The notes under the pieces: model-generated | What the model was told of the DNA's origin: nothing | The model's database searches: none | Seen by the model: the letters and a program-made list of their open reading frames with translations, nothing else | Origin: Peteryoungia algae | Lineage (GTDB): Bacteria; Pseudomonadota; Alphaproteobacteria; Rhizobiales; Rhizobiaceae | Assembly: GCF_030369675.1 (NCBI RefSeq) | Contig: NZ_CP128477.1 | Location: 4,334,810-4,398,809 of the forward strand | Reading direction: 5' to 3' | Length of the DNA stretch: 64,000 bases | Translations under genes and position numbers: made by a program | Shown: piece by piece, positions 34,656 to 44,388 of the stretch | How positions within the stretch are numbered: position 1 is the first letter of the stretch | How the letters are laid out: each line of letters opens with the position of its first letter

Positions 34656-34669
34656 ATATGCGCATCAAT
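34656..34669. repeat. 14-base direct repeat, right copy
   Basis: A second exact copy of ATATGCGCATCAAT lies 45 bases upstream of the orphan gene's start, within its probable promoter region. See the left copy at 34075. Confidence 0.55.
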
Positions 34670-34751
34670 CTACTCCGTTACAGACTTGGCAAGTAGGCTA
34701 ACACTCCTCCCCATCCCACCCCCCGCACAAATTCTCACGCCCTCTTCACCC

Positions 34752-34775
34752 TTCGGTAACCAAGTTCGGTAACCA
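34752..34775. repeat. Tandem TTCGGTAACCA repeat upstream of ccrM
   Basis: Two exact 11-base copies (34752-34762 and 34765-34775) are separated by AG. Each contains the palindrome GGTAACC. They end 45 bases before the ccrM start and could be a regulator site; they do not fit the CtrA consensus TTAA-N7-TTAA. Confidence 0.5.
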
Positions 34776-34817
34776 TAAGCCTCACATCCCGTGCTGCGTC
34801 AGCGTAAGAGTGAGTAA

Positions 34818-35951
<1,134 letters not shown>

Positions 35952-36083
35952 AGGAAGGCCGGGGCGTTTGCCTGCGCCGGCCTGCTCTCAATCATTAATG
36001 TTAGAACAACATCATGCAGTTGTGATCAGCTTCGAGCAAGTCGAAGCGCCTAATTCAGCTGCATTCGATCTCTAGGGATCGAT

Positions 36084-36122
36084 CTGGCGCGGGCAGGGGT
36101 CCGCCAACTCCACCCGCGCCAG
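36084..36122 (+). terminator. Terminator after ccrM
   Basis: A perfect ten-base stem (CTGGCGCGGG / CCCGCGCCAG) with a 19-base loop is followed by TGCCTTTTC, about 130 bases after the ccrM stop. It abuts the 3' end of the opposing HAD gene, so it may serve both. A smaller TCGATC/GATCGA hairpin lies just before it. Confidence 0.6.
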
Positions 36123-36129
36123 TGCCTTT

Positions 36130-36741
36130 TCAGGCCATCACACCCAGGGTCCCCAGATCCGCCTTCAGCTTTTCCGCCCCGGTGAAATGCACCGCCTGCC
36201 ATCCGGCAGCACGCGCCCCTTCGACATTGGGCAGGCTGTCGTCGATGAAGAGGGAATGCGCCGGTGACAGGCCGAAATCCCCCGCATGCCGCTCGTAGAT
36301 CGCCACATCAGGCTTGATCAGACCAACCTCGCCCGAGACCGTGACACCGCGCGGCAGGTTCAGGAAGGGATACATTTTGCGCGCTTCGGAAAAGGTGTCG
36401 GCGGCGAAATTGGTCAGCATGGTGACGTCGCGGCCGGCATCGATCAGCGAGGTCATGATGGCGACGCTGTCCTCATAGGCATGCGGCACCATCTCGGCCC
36501 AGTGTTTGCGGAAGGCGCGGATATGCGCTTCCTTCTCCGGAAACTCTGCGATCAGCAAAGCCTCCGCGTCCTGCCAGCTGCGGCCGCGATCCTGTTCGAT
36601 ATTCCAGTCATGGGTGCAGACCCGTGCAAAGAAATCCGCCCGCTCTTGCCGGTCGGGGATGATCCGCGAAAACGGCAGATCGGGATCATAGTGGATCAGC
36701 ACTTTGCCGATGTCGAAGACGATATGGCGGATTTCGGTCAT
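36130..36741 (-). CDS. HAD family hydrolase (YihX-like)
   Basis: A HAD subfamily IA phosphatase of 203 residues. Motif I reads VFDIGKVLIHYDP, the DIG form seen in YihX-like sugar-phosphate phosphatases. Later motifs are VTMLTNFAADTF, GLIKPDVAIYERHA and SLFIDDSLPNVEGARAAGW. Glucose-1-phosphate or a similar sugar phosphate is a reasonable but unproven substrate. It lies three bases downstream of mutY on the same strand, a common alphaproteobacterial pairing. Confidence 0.88.
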   Translation of the reverse strand: MTEIRHIVFDIGKVLIHYDPDLPFSRIIPDRQERADFFARVCTHDWNIEQDRGRSWQDAEALLIAEFPEKEAHIRAFRKHWAEMVPHAYEDSVAIMTSLIDAGRDVTMLTNFAADTFSEARKMYPFLNLPRGVTVSGEVGLIKPDVAIYERHAGDFGLSPAHSLFIDDSLPNVEGARAAGWQAVHFTGAEKLKADLGTLGVMA

Positions 36742-36744
36742 GGT

Positions 36745-37821
36745 TTAACCCTTGGCTGTTGAAAAGGCGGTTGGGATAGCCGCCGCAATTGCCTTCTTCA
36801 TGACAGTCGGCAGCGCTTGACCATCAAGTTCGGTGACAGGCACCCAGAAACCGTGATTTCCGGGTGGCTCGTCGATCGGCCCGACACGGAAGATCGAGAG
36901 CCTGAGCTCGAAATGGGTGAAGACATGGGATATTGCCCCTGCCGTCTGCCAGTCGGCCGGGAAGGGGGCCGAATCCAGGCCCGTCTCGCCGTCCTGCCGG
37001 GAGCTCCAGTCCGTCGTCGGCACTTCCGTCATGCCGCCGAGTAGCCCGCTCTCCACCCGCTTGCGCAGGAGAAGCCGGCCCGCGCGATCGACCGCGATGA
37101 AGGCCGCCCCCAGCCGCACCGGCTTTGCCTTCTTGGGGGCCTTCACCGGAAAGCGCTGCGGCTCGTCCGTCGCCAGCGCCACACAGGTCTCATTGAACGG
37201 ACAGAGCGCACAGGCCGGACGCTTCGGCGTGCAGATCGTCGCCCCCAGATCCATCATCGCCTGGGCGAAATCGCCTGGCCGATCGGTCGGTGTCAGCTCG
37301 GCCACCTTTGCCTTCATCTGCGGCTTCGACCCCGGAAGCGGTGCCTCGATCGCAAAGAGCCGCGAGATCACCCGTTCGACATTGCCGTCCATCACGGCCG
37401 AGGGCCGGTTGAAGGCGATCGCGGCGACTGCGGCGGATGTATAGTCTCCGATTCCGGGCAGTGCCCTCAGGCCTTCTTCCGTATCGGGAAAGACACCGCC
37501 ATGCGCGAAGGCGACGGCCTCCGCGCATTTCTTCAGGTTCCGCGCCCGTGCATAATATCCGAGCCCCGCCCAGGCAGCCATGACATCCTCGCTGGGCGCT
37601 TCCGCCAGATCCTTCACGGTTGGCCAGCGGCCCACGAATTTGGCGAAATACGCCTTCACCGCTGCAACCGTTGTCTGCTGCAGCATCACCTCGGACATCC
37701 AGATAAAATAGGGATCGGGTCTCGCGCCACGCTTCGCTGCGGCCGGCGAGATCCGCCAGGGCAGTTCCCTGTGATGCCGGTCATACCAGGCGAGCAGTGT
37801 AGCGGATTGGGGGACTGTCAT
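36745..37821 (-). CDS. mutY: A/G-specific adenine glycosylase
   Basis: Removes adenine mispaired with 8-oxoguanine (358 residues). The helix-hairpin-helix is LPGIGDYTSAAVAAIAF, with catalytic E44 (SEVMLQQTTVAAV) and D145 (VMDGNVERV). The iron-sulfur cluster has the C-x6-C-x2-C-x5-C pattern at C197, C204, C207 and C213. The C-terminal NUDIX-like domain that reads 8-oxoG begins near residue 230. The frame stays open far upstream, but the ATG at 37821 gives the correct family N-terminus. Confidence 0.95.
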   Translation of the reverse strand: MTVPQSATLLAWYDRHHRELPWRISPAAAKRGARPDPYFIWMSEVMLQQTTVAAVKAYFAKFVGRWPTVKDLAEAPSEDVMAAWAGLGYYARARNLKKCAEAVAFAHGGVFPDTEEGLRALPGIGDYTSAAVAAIAFNRPSAVMDGNVERVISRLFAIEAPLPGSKPQMKAKVAELTPTDRPGDFAQAMMDLGATICTPKRPACALCPFNETCVALATDEPQRFPVKAPKKAKPVRLGAAFIAVDRAGRLLLRKRVESGLLGGMTEVPTTDWSSRQDGETGLDSAPFPADWQTAGAISHVFTHFELRLSIFRVGPIDEPPGNHGFWVPVTELDGQALPTVMKKAIAAAIPTAFSTAKG

Positions 37822-37881
37822 GGCCTTGTGGCTCTGAGAGTTTGCGGTTACCAGTCGTGCCAGCTGACGGGGACACGGGAT

Positions 37882-39105
37882 ATGCATGTACTGAAACGCT
37901 CCATGAATGAAAACAATCTGGTGGCGATATACCTGGTTTTTGGACTCGCAGCTCTGGGCGGATCCGTTGTCACGATCCTTCTGGCCGTTTCCGCTGTCTG
38001 GGCTACGCTCTATCTTGCCATGGGCAGGATTGCATGGGTCAGCCGGAGCGGTATCAGCGTGTTTAGCCTGGCAATCCTTGTCTATGTCTTCGTAAATATC
38101 GTCTTTTTCGGCCTGAATTTTGGCCAGAGTTTCACGTCGCCGCTCCTGGAGATCAAGAAGCTCGTGCCACTGGCCCTTTTTGTCGGCGCAATCCCGGCCA
38201 TGGCGCGATTGTCGCTCACGCCAGCGGAGGTCCTGTTGCGGAATGTGCCACGGGCTGCGGCGATGGGTGCGCTCGTTGTCCTCCCTCTTGCCGTATATCA
38301 GGCCGTCATTCTCGGGCAGCGCGCCGAAGGCGGAAGTGGCAATGCGATCCCCTTCGCGCTGACCTGCGCCTTCCTCAGCGTTGCGTCCCTGATCACATTG
38401 CTCGACAAGGACCGGCGCTTCCACATACTCGGAATCTGCGGCTTTTTCAGCGGCTACCTGTGTATTTTTCTCTCCCAGACCAAGGGGCTGATGCCCGTTC
38501 CCCTCATCGGAGTGGCCCTCGTTGTCGCAGGGCAATTCCGAAACAGACTGCGGATCGGACAGGTGTTGGCCGCCACGCTGCTGCTATGCGCCTTCGTCGT
38601 GGTGAGCGTCTATGCATCCGGCAGCCATCATCGTCTGAAGGAGATTGGCGACCTTGTAACGGGCTCCTCCAACACTGAGCTCAGCGCTTCAACTTCAATT
38701 CGCCTCGATCTGTGGGAAAAGGCATTGGACGCCATTGCCGAGGAGCCGCTCACCGGCCACGGAATTCAGAACCGGCGCGCATTGATAGGGGAGTTCGGCT
38801 ACGGATATTCCCACCTGCACAACGGATATCTCACAGCGCTGGTCGACAATGGTGTGCTAGGGATTGCGGCCCTTGGCCTTCTCTTGTTTGCGCCGCTTTA
38901 CATCGCTCTGACGGCGGAGAAGAATACGCTCTATGCTCCGCGCTTGATGCTGGCCGTCGCTTTGGTGCTCACCTACTCTTTCGGTGGGTTGACCAACATC
39001 ATCTTTGGCCATGATATTTATGACGCCCTTTTCCTCTGGGGCGGGATGGTGATTGCCGTATCGGCCACGCCGAAAGCGAGTGACGATGTCGAAGGATCAG
39101 CCTAA
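37882..39105 (+). CDS. O-antigen ligase-like (Wzy_C/WaaL family) membrane protein
   Basis: A 407-residue protein with about ten to twelve helices. The C-terminal large loop has the Wzy_C features: SIRLDLWEKALDAIAEEPLT, then GHGIQN, then SHLHNGYLTALVDNGVLGI. Such proteins join O-antigen to lipid A, or polymerise or ligate other glycans. No polysaccharide genes are nearby. It lies between mutY and the DUF721 gene, which in many rhizobia are direct neighbours, and overlaps DUF721 by 20 bases. That points to an insertion that became part of the DUF721-dsbA-smc strand. The ATG at 37882 follows a weak ACGGGA ribosome site. Confidence 0.8.
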   Translation: MHVLKRSMNENNLVAIYLVFGLAALGGSVVTILLAVSAVWATLYLAMGRIAWVSRSGISVFSLAILVYVFVNIVFFGLNFGQSFTSPLLEIKKLVPLALFVGAIPAMARLSLTPAEVLLRNVPRAAAMGALVVLPLAVYQAVILGQRAEGGSGNAIPFALTCAFLSVASLITLLDKDRRFHILGICGFFSGYLCIFLSQTKGLMPVPLIGVALVVAGQFRNRLRIGQVLAATLLLCAFVVVSVYASGSHHRLKEIGDLVTGSSNTELSASTSIRLDLWEKALDAIAEEPLTGHGIQNRRALIGEFGYGYSHLHNGYLTALVDNGVLGIAALGLLLFAPLYIALTAEKNTLYAPRLMLAVALVLTYSFGGLTNIIFGHDIYDALFLWGGMVIAVSATPKASDDVEGSA

Positions 39106-39589
39106 CCGCTATGGTGCCAACCAGATCGCCGAGATCGCCAACGGGATCGTCGATCCCGTTCTGGCGCGGCGCGCCGGCATCAATACGGCTCTCCTCGGCT
39201 CCTGGGAGGATATTGTCGGCGAGAATTTCGCCGATTGCACGCGGCCGGAAAAGATCGCCTGGCCGCGCCGCTCCGATCTGCCGGAGGATGGTGGCCACCG
39301 CCCGGGTGTGCTTACCATTGCCTGCGAAGGTGCCCGGGCGCTTTTCCTGTCCCACGCCCAGGGCGAACTGATCGCCCGCATCAACGGGTTTTTCGGCTAT
39401 CCCGCGATCGGTCAGGTTCGCATCGTTCAGAAACCCGTCTCGGTCGCGAGCGTCAGACCCCGGATCCGAAAGCTCGAAGGCGAGAAGGCCCGGCGACTGG
39501 AAGCCATGATGGAGGGGATCGAGGACGGAAACCTCCGCCGCGCCGTGGAACGGCTGGGCACCGCTGTTCTGCAGGCAAAACGCAAATAG
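39086..39589 (+). CDS. DUF721 (DciA-like) family protein
   Basis: A 167-residue protein of the DUF721 family, whose member DciA loads the replicative helicase in bacteria lacking DnaC. The conserved part is LLGSWEDIVGENFADCTRPE followed by GVLTIACEGARALFLSHAQG. The start lies inside the upstream ligase-like gene. In rhizobia DUF721, dsbA and smc are adjacent; here three minus-strand genes separate it from dsbA. Confidence 0.8.
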   Translation: MSKDQPNRYGANQIAEIANGIVDPVLARRAGINTALLGSWEDIVGENFADCTRPEKIAWPRRSDLPEDGGHRPGVLTIACEGARALFLSHAQGELIARINGFFGYPAIGQVRIVQKPVSVASVRPRIRKLEGEKARRLEAMMEGIEDGNLRRAVERLGTAVLQAKRK

Positions 39590-39674
39590 GGTTTCCGATC
39601 CCGCGCCGGCGAGGTTTCGCCAGGCCCCTTCACTTTGCAAGCCAGATTGGCCAGGCGTTGAATGCGTGACGGGA

Positions 39675-41876
39675 CTATTTTCTGCTCGCCGTGAACACGC
39701 CGTCCCAGCCTTCCGATGCAGTCTCGGGCAGGACCGCAAGGCGCTCGGCGTAGAGCGCATGCGTGCCGGACAGGGCATTCGTCGGCAATGCCCGCAGTAC
39801 CTCCAGCCTCTCTCGTGCGACGCACAGTTCGCCCGCCTGCCATGCGGCGATGAAATCATCGTGCCGTCGAACCAGGTCGTGGACCTGTCCGAAGACTTCG
39901 CCCGCCACCCCGATCAGCGCAAACAACGTCACCGGTGCCCGCCGTCCGACGACGCGCACCCGGTCAACCTCGGCAAACAGAAAGCCTGTCGTTCGTGTCC
40001 GAACCGCATCCGTCACCAGGATCGGGACATCGTAATGCTTGCTCATGCCCTCGACGCGCGAGGCGAGATTGACGCTGTCGCCGAGGCAGGAATAGCTGAA
40101 ACGCTGATCCGAACCGAGGTTCCCCACACAGGCCATGCCCGTGTTGAGGCCGATGCCGATCTTCAGCGCAATGCCGCTCTCGCGGTTGAGGCGCTCCAGC
40201 GAAGAGACCATGTCGAGCGCAGCAAGGCAGGCCTTCTGCGGGTGGTCCGCAATGTCCAGCGGCGCGTTCCAGAAGGCCATGACCGCATCGCCGATATATT
40301 TGTCGATCGTCGCCTCGCGCTTCAGGAGCACGTCGGTCATCGGCGTCAGGAAATTGTTGAGGAGCCCCGTGAGCTCGGTCGGCGTCAGCCTCTCCGAAAG
40401 CGTGGTGAAACCGCGGATGTCGGAGAAGAGGATGGTCAGCTCCCGGTCCTGACCGCCGAGCGTCAGGCCCTCCGGGTTTTCCGAGAGCCGCTCGACCAGT
40501 GTCGGCGAGAGGTAACGCCCGAAGCTCTCACGCACGAAACGCTTTTCGCGGTGGGTGAGCATCAGCAGCAGCGGCAGGGCTGTCAGCAGCACCGCGCCGA
40601 GTGCTGCCATCGGCAACAAGGGATCAAAGAGCGTCAACGCTCTCGCAAACGCGAGCCATGAGCCGCCGGCAACGAGCACAATCAGCAGGAGGCCGGTCAG
40701 GACCGAAAGGGCAGGGGTTGCGGTTGCGAAAGCAAGAAGCAGCAGAAGGCCGGCTGCGACCGCCGCTGCCCGTTCCGCGCCGATCATCCAGTCCGGCCTT
40801 TGCAGAAAGACGCCGCTCGCGATCTGGTCGATGATCTCCGCATGCACCTTCACGCCGGCCATCGCCCGGTCGACCGGCGTCGCCACGATGTCGCGCAGTC
40901 CCGTCGCACTCGTGCCCACCAGCAGGATGCGTCCCTGAACCTGCCCCATGATCTTCGCGGCCTTGGCCGGATCGAAGAGATCGGCCGCCGAAATGATCGG
41001 CATGTTCGGTAGCCCGGAATAGTAGATCCAGATCTCGCCATCGGCAGACAGCGGTACATCAAGCGCCCCGACCCGGAGATCCGTGATTGCCGCGCCTTCT
41101 TCGCTACCCGCCGAGCGCAGGACGAAGGAGCCCGACTTTTGCGCGATCCGGAGTGTCTCGATCGACAGCGCCGGATACAGTTTGTCGCCGCTCTTCGAAA
41201 CGAGCGGGAAAGTGCGGATGATGTTGTCGGCGGCAGGTGGAAAGGAGAAATATCCCATTGCCGTCGCGCGCTCGGTCAGTTCGGGCAGGTTGGAGAGAGC
41301 GCCCGAAAAGGAAGGAAGGCGCGCCCGTGGATCGGCGCCCAGGACGGAAAAACCTGCCTTGGGAGCTGGCGCCGGCGCCCCTGTCTCGTTGCTGAGCGCG
41401 ATCCCGAGGGCCACAGCATTCGAGCCCACCGCCGCCGCCAGAAGGGCGTCCGGGTCCGGCAGGTCAGAATCGATCTCCACCGTAATACCCTGTTGCCGCA
41501 TCTCCTCGACGAGCTGTGCCGGCGCCGTTCTGTCCGGTTCTGAAAACACGATGTCGAAGCCGATAGCGGCCGCTCCGAAGCGGCTTGCCCGCGTCACCAT
41601 CTCCGCCACGGTCCGGCGCGACCACGGCCATTGACCGAGCTGGCGGATCGAGGCTTCGTCGATGTCGATGACCGCCACCGGCGGATCGGTCGCCGCACGT
41701 GGCTTTGCCGCCTGGTAGGCATCGAAGACCAGTGCCGTGAGGCGGAAGGCCTGTGGGGCGAGGGCCGCATGGGCAGTGATCACGGCAACCAGCGCTGCCG
41801 CACCAATGAGGCTTATGCCCAGTTTGCGCCGCTGCGACGAGGACAGACGGCGGAGTGGCGTGCGGGGCTCGCTCAT
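39675..41876 (-). CDS. CHASE2-domain adenylate/guanylate cyclase
   Basis: A 733-residue class III cyclase with an extracytoplasmic CHASE2 sensor. An N-terminal helix (ISLIGAAALVAVITAHAALA) is followed by CHASE2 (about residues 50-340), with the typical AVIDIDEASIRQLGQWPWSR and GFDIVFSEPDR. Three or more helices come next (about 350-425), then the cyclase domain (from about 470). Metal-binding aspartates are in LFSDIRGFTT and KYIGDAVMAFWNAP, and NLASRVEGM is the conserved arginine region. It probably makes cAMP. It is the last gene of a three-gene operon with the FecR and TPR-barrel genes, nine bases after FecR. Confidence 0.9.
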   Translation of the reverse strand: MSEPRTPLRRLSSSQRRKLGISLIGAAALVAVITAHAALAPQAFRLTALVFDAYQAAKPRAATDPPVAVIDIDEASIRQLGQWPWSRRTVAEMVTRASRFGAAAIGFDIVFSEPDRTAPAQLVEEMRQQGITVEIDSDLPDPDALLAAAVGSNAVALGIALSNETGAPAPAPKAGFSVLGADPRARLPSFSGALSNLPELTERATAMGYFSFPPAADNIIRTFPLVSKSGDKLYPALSIETLRIAQKSGSFVLRSAGSEEGAAITDLRVGALDVPLSADGEIWIYYSGLPNMPIISAADLFDPAKAAKIMGQVQGRILLVGTSATGLRDIVATPVDRAMAGVKVHAEIIDQIASGVFLQRPDWMIGAERAAAVAAGLLLLLAFATATPALSVLTGLLLIVLVAGGSWLAFARALTLFDPLLPMAALGAVLLTALPLLLMLTHREKRFVRESFGRYLSPTLVERLSENPEGLTLGGQDRELTILFSDIRGFTTLSERLTPTELTGLLNNFLTPMTDVLLKREATIDKYIGDAVMAFWNAPLDIADHPQKACLAALDMVSSLERLNRESGIALKIGIGLNTGMACVGNLGSDQRFSYSCLGDSVNLASRVEGMSKHYDVPILVTDAVRTRTTGFLFAEVDRVRVVGRRAPVTLFALIGVAGEVFGQVHDLVRRHDDFIAAWQAGELCVARERLEVLRALPTNALSGTHALYAERLAVLPETASEGWDGVFTASRK

Positions 41877-41885
41877 GGCCCGCAC

Positions 41886-44378
41886 TTACTTGCTGCCGGC
41901 AAAGATGCCGGTCGACGACCAGTTGCCATCTGTCGTCGTGAAATTACCCATGATGCCCTTGACCGGATCCGTCCCGTCGGATGCGAAGGCGCCGGTGACG
42001 CTTGTCGCAATACCGCTGCTCGAACTGCCGCTGAAGGTGGCCGCCCCATTGTCGAAGCTGACATCGGCGCTGAAGGTCTTGCTGTCATAGCCAGAGACCG
42101 CAACGGTGCCGGTGCGTGAACCGAAGTCCATCGTCGAGGTCATCGCCCCGGTCGCGATGTATTGCGCACTGCCATTCACGACCGTCCCCACCGCATTGCC
42201 GTTATAGGTGGCGGTTCCCAAGGCGGGGATCGCGCTGTTTTCAGGCTGCTTGCCGATGATCCAGTTTCCGAGATGGACGGTGTGGTTGATTTCGCCATGG
42301 ACATTGCGGCCCCACCAGCCCCAGGTCATGAATTCGCAGGCATTGCAGATCACGGAGCTGTCGCCACTGTCGAAGATCGTCGCCGGCACGACGGCCGACG
42401 AGACCATGTAGGAGCCGTCTTTGGCGCTGCTGCCGGCAATCAGCTGATCGGAGAGATAGCTTCTGTCGCCGTCGTCATCAAACTCGGCAAAGTTGTCGTC
42501 GCTGCCAGTGCTGATACGGCCCTCGAAAGTGCCCTTTTCAGCGTCGAAGGTGAGTTTGGTACTGCCGCGCGCGACCGTGCTGCTTCCCCCGACCGTTACG
42601 ACACCCGACGAAAAACCTGTGATGGTCTGTTCGTCGAAAGTTCGGCGCGCGCCGGTCGTTGCCGCATCGTCGCGGCTCGCCACATGAACCTGCTCATATC
42701 CCTTGAATTCGGGTGTTGCGAAATCGCTTCCCGTCTCACCGATCGTACCGGCGGCGAGGACCAGATATTCGCCGTCGGCGCCGAGGAAATGGTCCTTGCC
42801 CGCCGTCGAGCCGATGCTTGCGGCCTTGCCCTGTCCATTGGTCGCGCCGCCGATTGCATCAGTCCGGCTCGATCCGGCCGTCGAGGCGACGAGCCCGTAA
42901 CCACCGCCCGACAAAGCGTCGAAACTGCCGCTCAGGATGTTGATGGCGCTCGTCTGCCCGGCACCGGAGCCATTGATGACGAGGGAAGCCTGCAGCGCGC
43001 GACCCGCGGCATCGCCGCTCGCATCGCTCACACCGCCCACAAGCAGATCGCTGGCCACGGCTTCACCGCTGTCGATGAAGCTGCCGGTGAAGGGAATGGT
43101 CTGGCCGTCCCCGTTCATCAGTGCGGCGAGAAGGTCCGGCTCCAGCCCATAGGAGAGGATTTCCTCTGTCGAGAGCGTCTTGCGCGCATCTGCCGGCGTG
43201 CCCCCGACCACGTAGACGGCATGCGGTTCGGCGCTCCCGGCGCTCAGCATGTAGGTGAAGAAACCGCTGCTCCCGGTATAGGCCGTCCCGCTGGCCACCG
43301 TGCCGTTGACCGCCCCGGTCACGGACTGCTTCGTCAGCACACTGGCCGATGGGAGTGCGGGCAAAGTGACGTCGTTGCCCGCGCGGTCGGTGCCAGTCAG
43401 CGTGCCGCCCGCACTACGGCTCAGTGTGCCGCGCAATTGCTCCAGCCTGACGGCGCTCGAGCCGGGCCCTCCGTCACCACCGTCTGTTTCCACCGGCGAG
43501 AGAACCGAAACGGCGAGTCCGCCACCATCAGGCACCTGCGGCCGCGGACCCACATCCCGCTGCGAATCACCCGACATGTTCCCGACCGGCGTCGTCACAA
43601 CCGGCCGCGGCTGCGGCACGGGGATCGTATTCTCCGAGGGCAAATGCGCCGAATTGCTTCGGGCGACAGTGCTGGTGGCGACTGTCTGGTTCGTCGGTCT
43701 GTTGTTCGCACCCCCGCTTTGCCCGGGGCGCCCGGCGAGGGCCTGCTGGAACCCGCTCACCCATTGCGGTGGCGTACGCTGGATGCGCGGCTGGCCGTCG
43801 CCGGCGATGATCGAGAAGCCCTGTTTGAACAGGCGCTGCGGTGCGCCTTGGCCGCTAAGCCGTACTTCCTTGCCATAAACCAGCGTCATATGCGGCGGTA
43901 GCGGCTCGCCATCGCTCATCTGCCCGTTGAGATTGATGTCGACCACCGCACCACGAATGCCGGCCGTGCCGATCGGCGTGTCGATCTTCACATTGCCGCT
44001 GGCCTTAGAGGCCCTGCCGCCAATGAAACGCAGCGCTCCCTTGGTCATGGTGGCGGCAAGCGAGGCCGTATTCTTCTCCGGATCGTAGACGAAACTGTCG
44101 ATCACGACGGAGGAATTCGGCCCGATCGTGAAGGAAGTCCCGTCGGCGAGCAGGATCTGCACCAGGCCTTCGCTGCCGGTCTCGATCCGGTGATGGCGGA
44201 TGACGGGATCGCCGAGCGAAATCAGCCTTGGCTTGCCCGTGCCATCGAAGGCGGTCACCTTCGGGTTGACGGCTGCGGTCACGCCCGCAACGTCAGCTTC
44301 TGCCCGCGCTTGAGACGTCGCAAGCACAAGCAGCGCAGCGGAGGCCAGGAGCAGGACATGATGCTTTTTCGTTTTCAT
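41886..44378 (-). CDS. FecR-domain protein with TbpB-like C-terminal barrel
   Basis: An 830-residue exported protein. A type I signal peptide (residues 1-28, ending SQARAEAD) leads to a FecR domain (about 45-175; VQILLADGTSFTIGPNSS, then GTAGIRGAVVDINLNG). A low-complexity Pro/Ser/Thr/Gly region follows, then long repeats of beta-rich sequence. The final 110 residues resemble the eight-stranded barrel of transferrin-binding protein B: YNGNAVGTV, FGSRTGTVAVSGYDSKTFSA and NWSSTGIFAGSK. No lipobox is seen. The TbpB-like tail and neighbouring TPR-barrel gene suggest that it is a cargo moved to the cell surface. The ribosome site GGAG sets the start at 44378. Confidence 0.75.
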   Translation of the reverse strand: MKTKKHHVLLLASAALLVLATSQARAEADVAGVTAAVNPKVTAFDGTGKPRLISLGDPVIRHHRIETGSEGLVQILLADGTSFTIGPNSSVVIDSFVYDPEKNTASLAATMTKGALRFIGGRASKASGNVKIDTPIGTAGIRGAVVDINLNGQMSDGEPLPPHMTLVYGKEVRLSGQGAPQRLFKQGFSIIAGDGQPRIQRTPPQWVSGFQQALAGRPGQSGGANNRPTNQTVATSTVARSNSAHLPSENTIPVPQPRPVVTTPVGNMSGDSQRDVGPRPQVPDGGGLAVSVLSPVETDGGDGGPGSSAVRLEQLRGTLSRSAGGTLTGTDRAGNDVTLPALPSASVLTKQSVTGAVNGTVASGTAYTGSSGFFTYMLSAGSAEPHAVYVVGGTPADARKTLSTEEILSYGLEPDLLAALMNGDGQTIPFTGSFIDSGEAVASDLLVGGVSDASGDAAGRALQASLVINGSGAGQTSAINILSGSFDALSGGGYGLVASTAGSSRTDAIGGATNGQGKAASIGSTAGKDHFLGADGEYLVLAAGTIGETGSDFATPEFKGYEQVHVASRDDAATTGARRTFDEQTITGFSSGVVTVGGSSTVARGSTKLTFDAEKGTFEGRISTGSDDNFAEFDDDGDRSYLSDQLIAGSSAKDGSYMVSSAVVPATIFDSGDSSVICNACEFMTWGWWGRNVHGEINHTVHLGNWIIGKQPENSAIPALGTATYNGNAVGTVVNGSAQYIATGAMTSTMDFGSRTGTVAVSGYDSKTFSADVSFDNGAATFSGSSSSGIATSVTGAFASDGTDPVKGIMGNFTTTDGNWSSTGIFAGSK

Positions 44379-44388
44379 CGTGATGCTC

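Noticed and set aside
34752..34775. CtrA binding site upstream of ccrM
   Set aside because: The TAAC repeats are 13 bases apart and do not match TTAA-N7-TTAA; they are recorded only as a direct repeat.
37822..38535. An N-terminal extension of mutY by about 238 codons
   Set aside because: The extension is antisense to the ligase-like gene, low in complexity, and not part of the MutY family; the ATG at 37821 is used.
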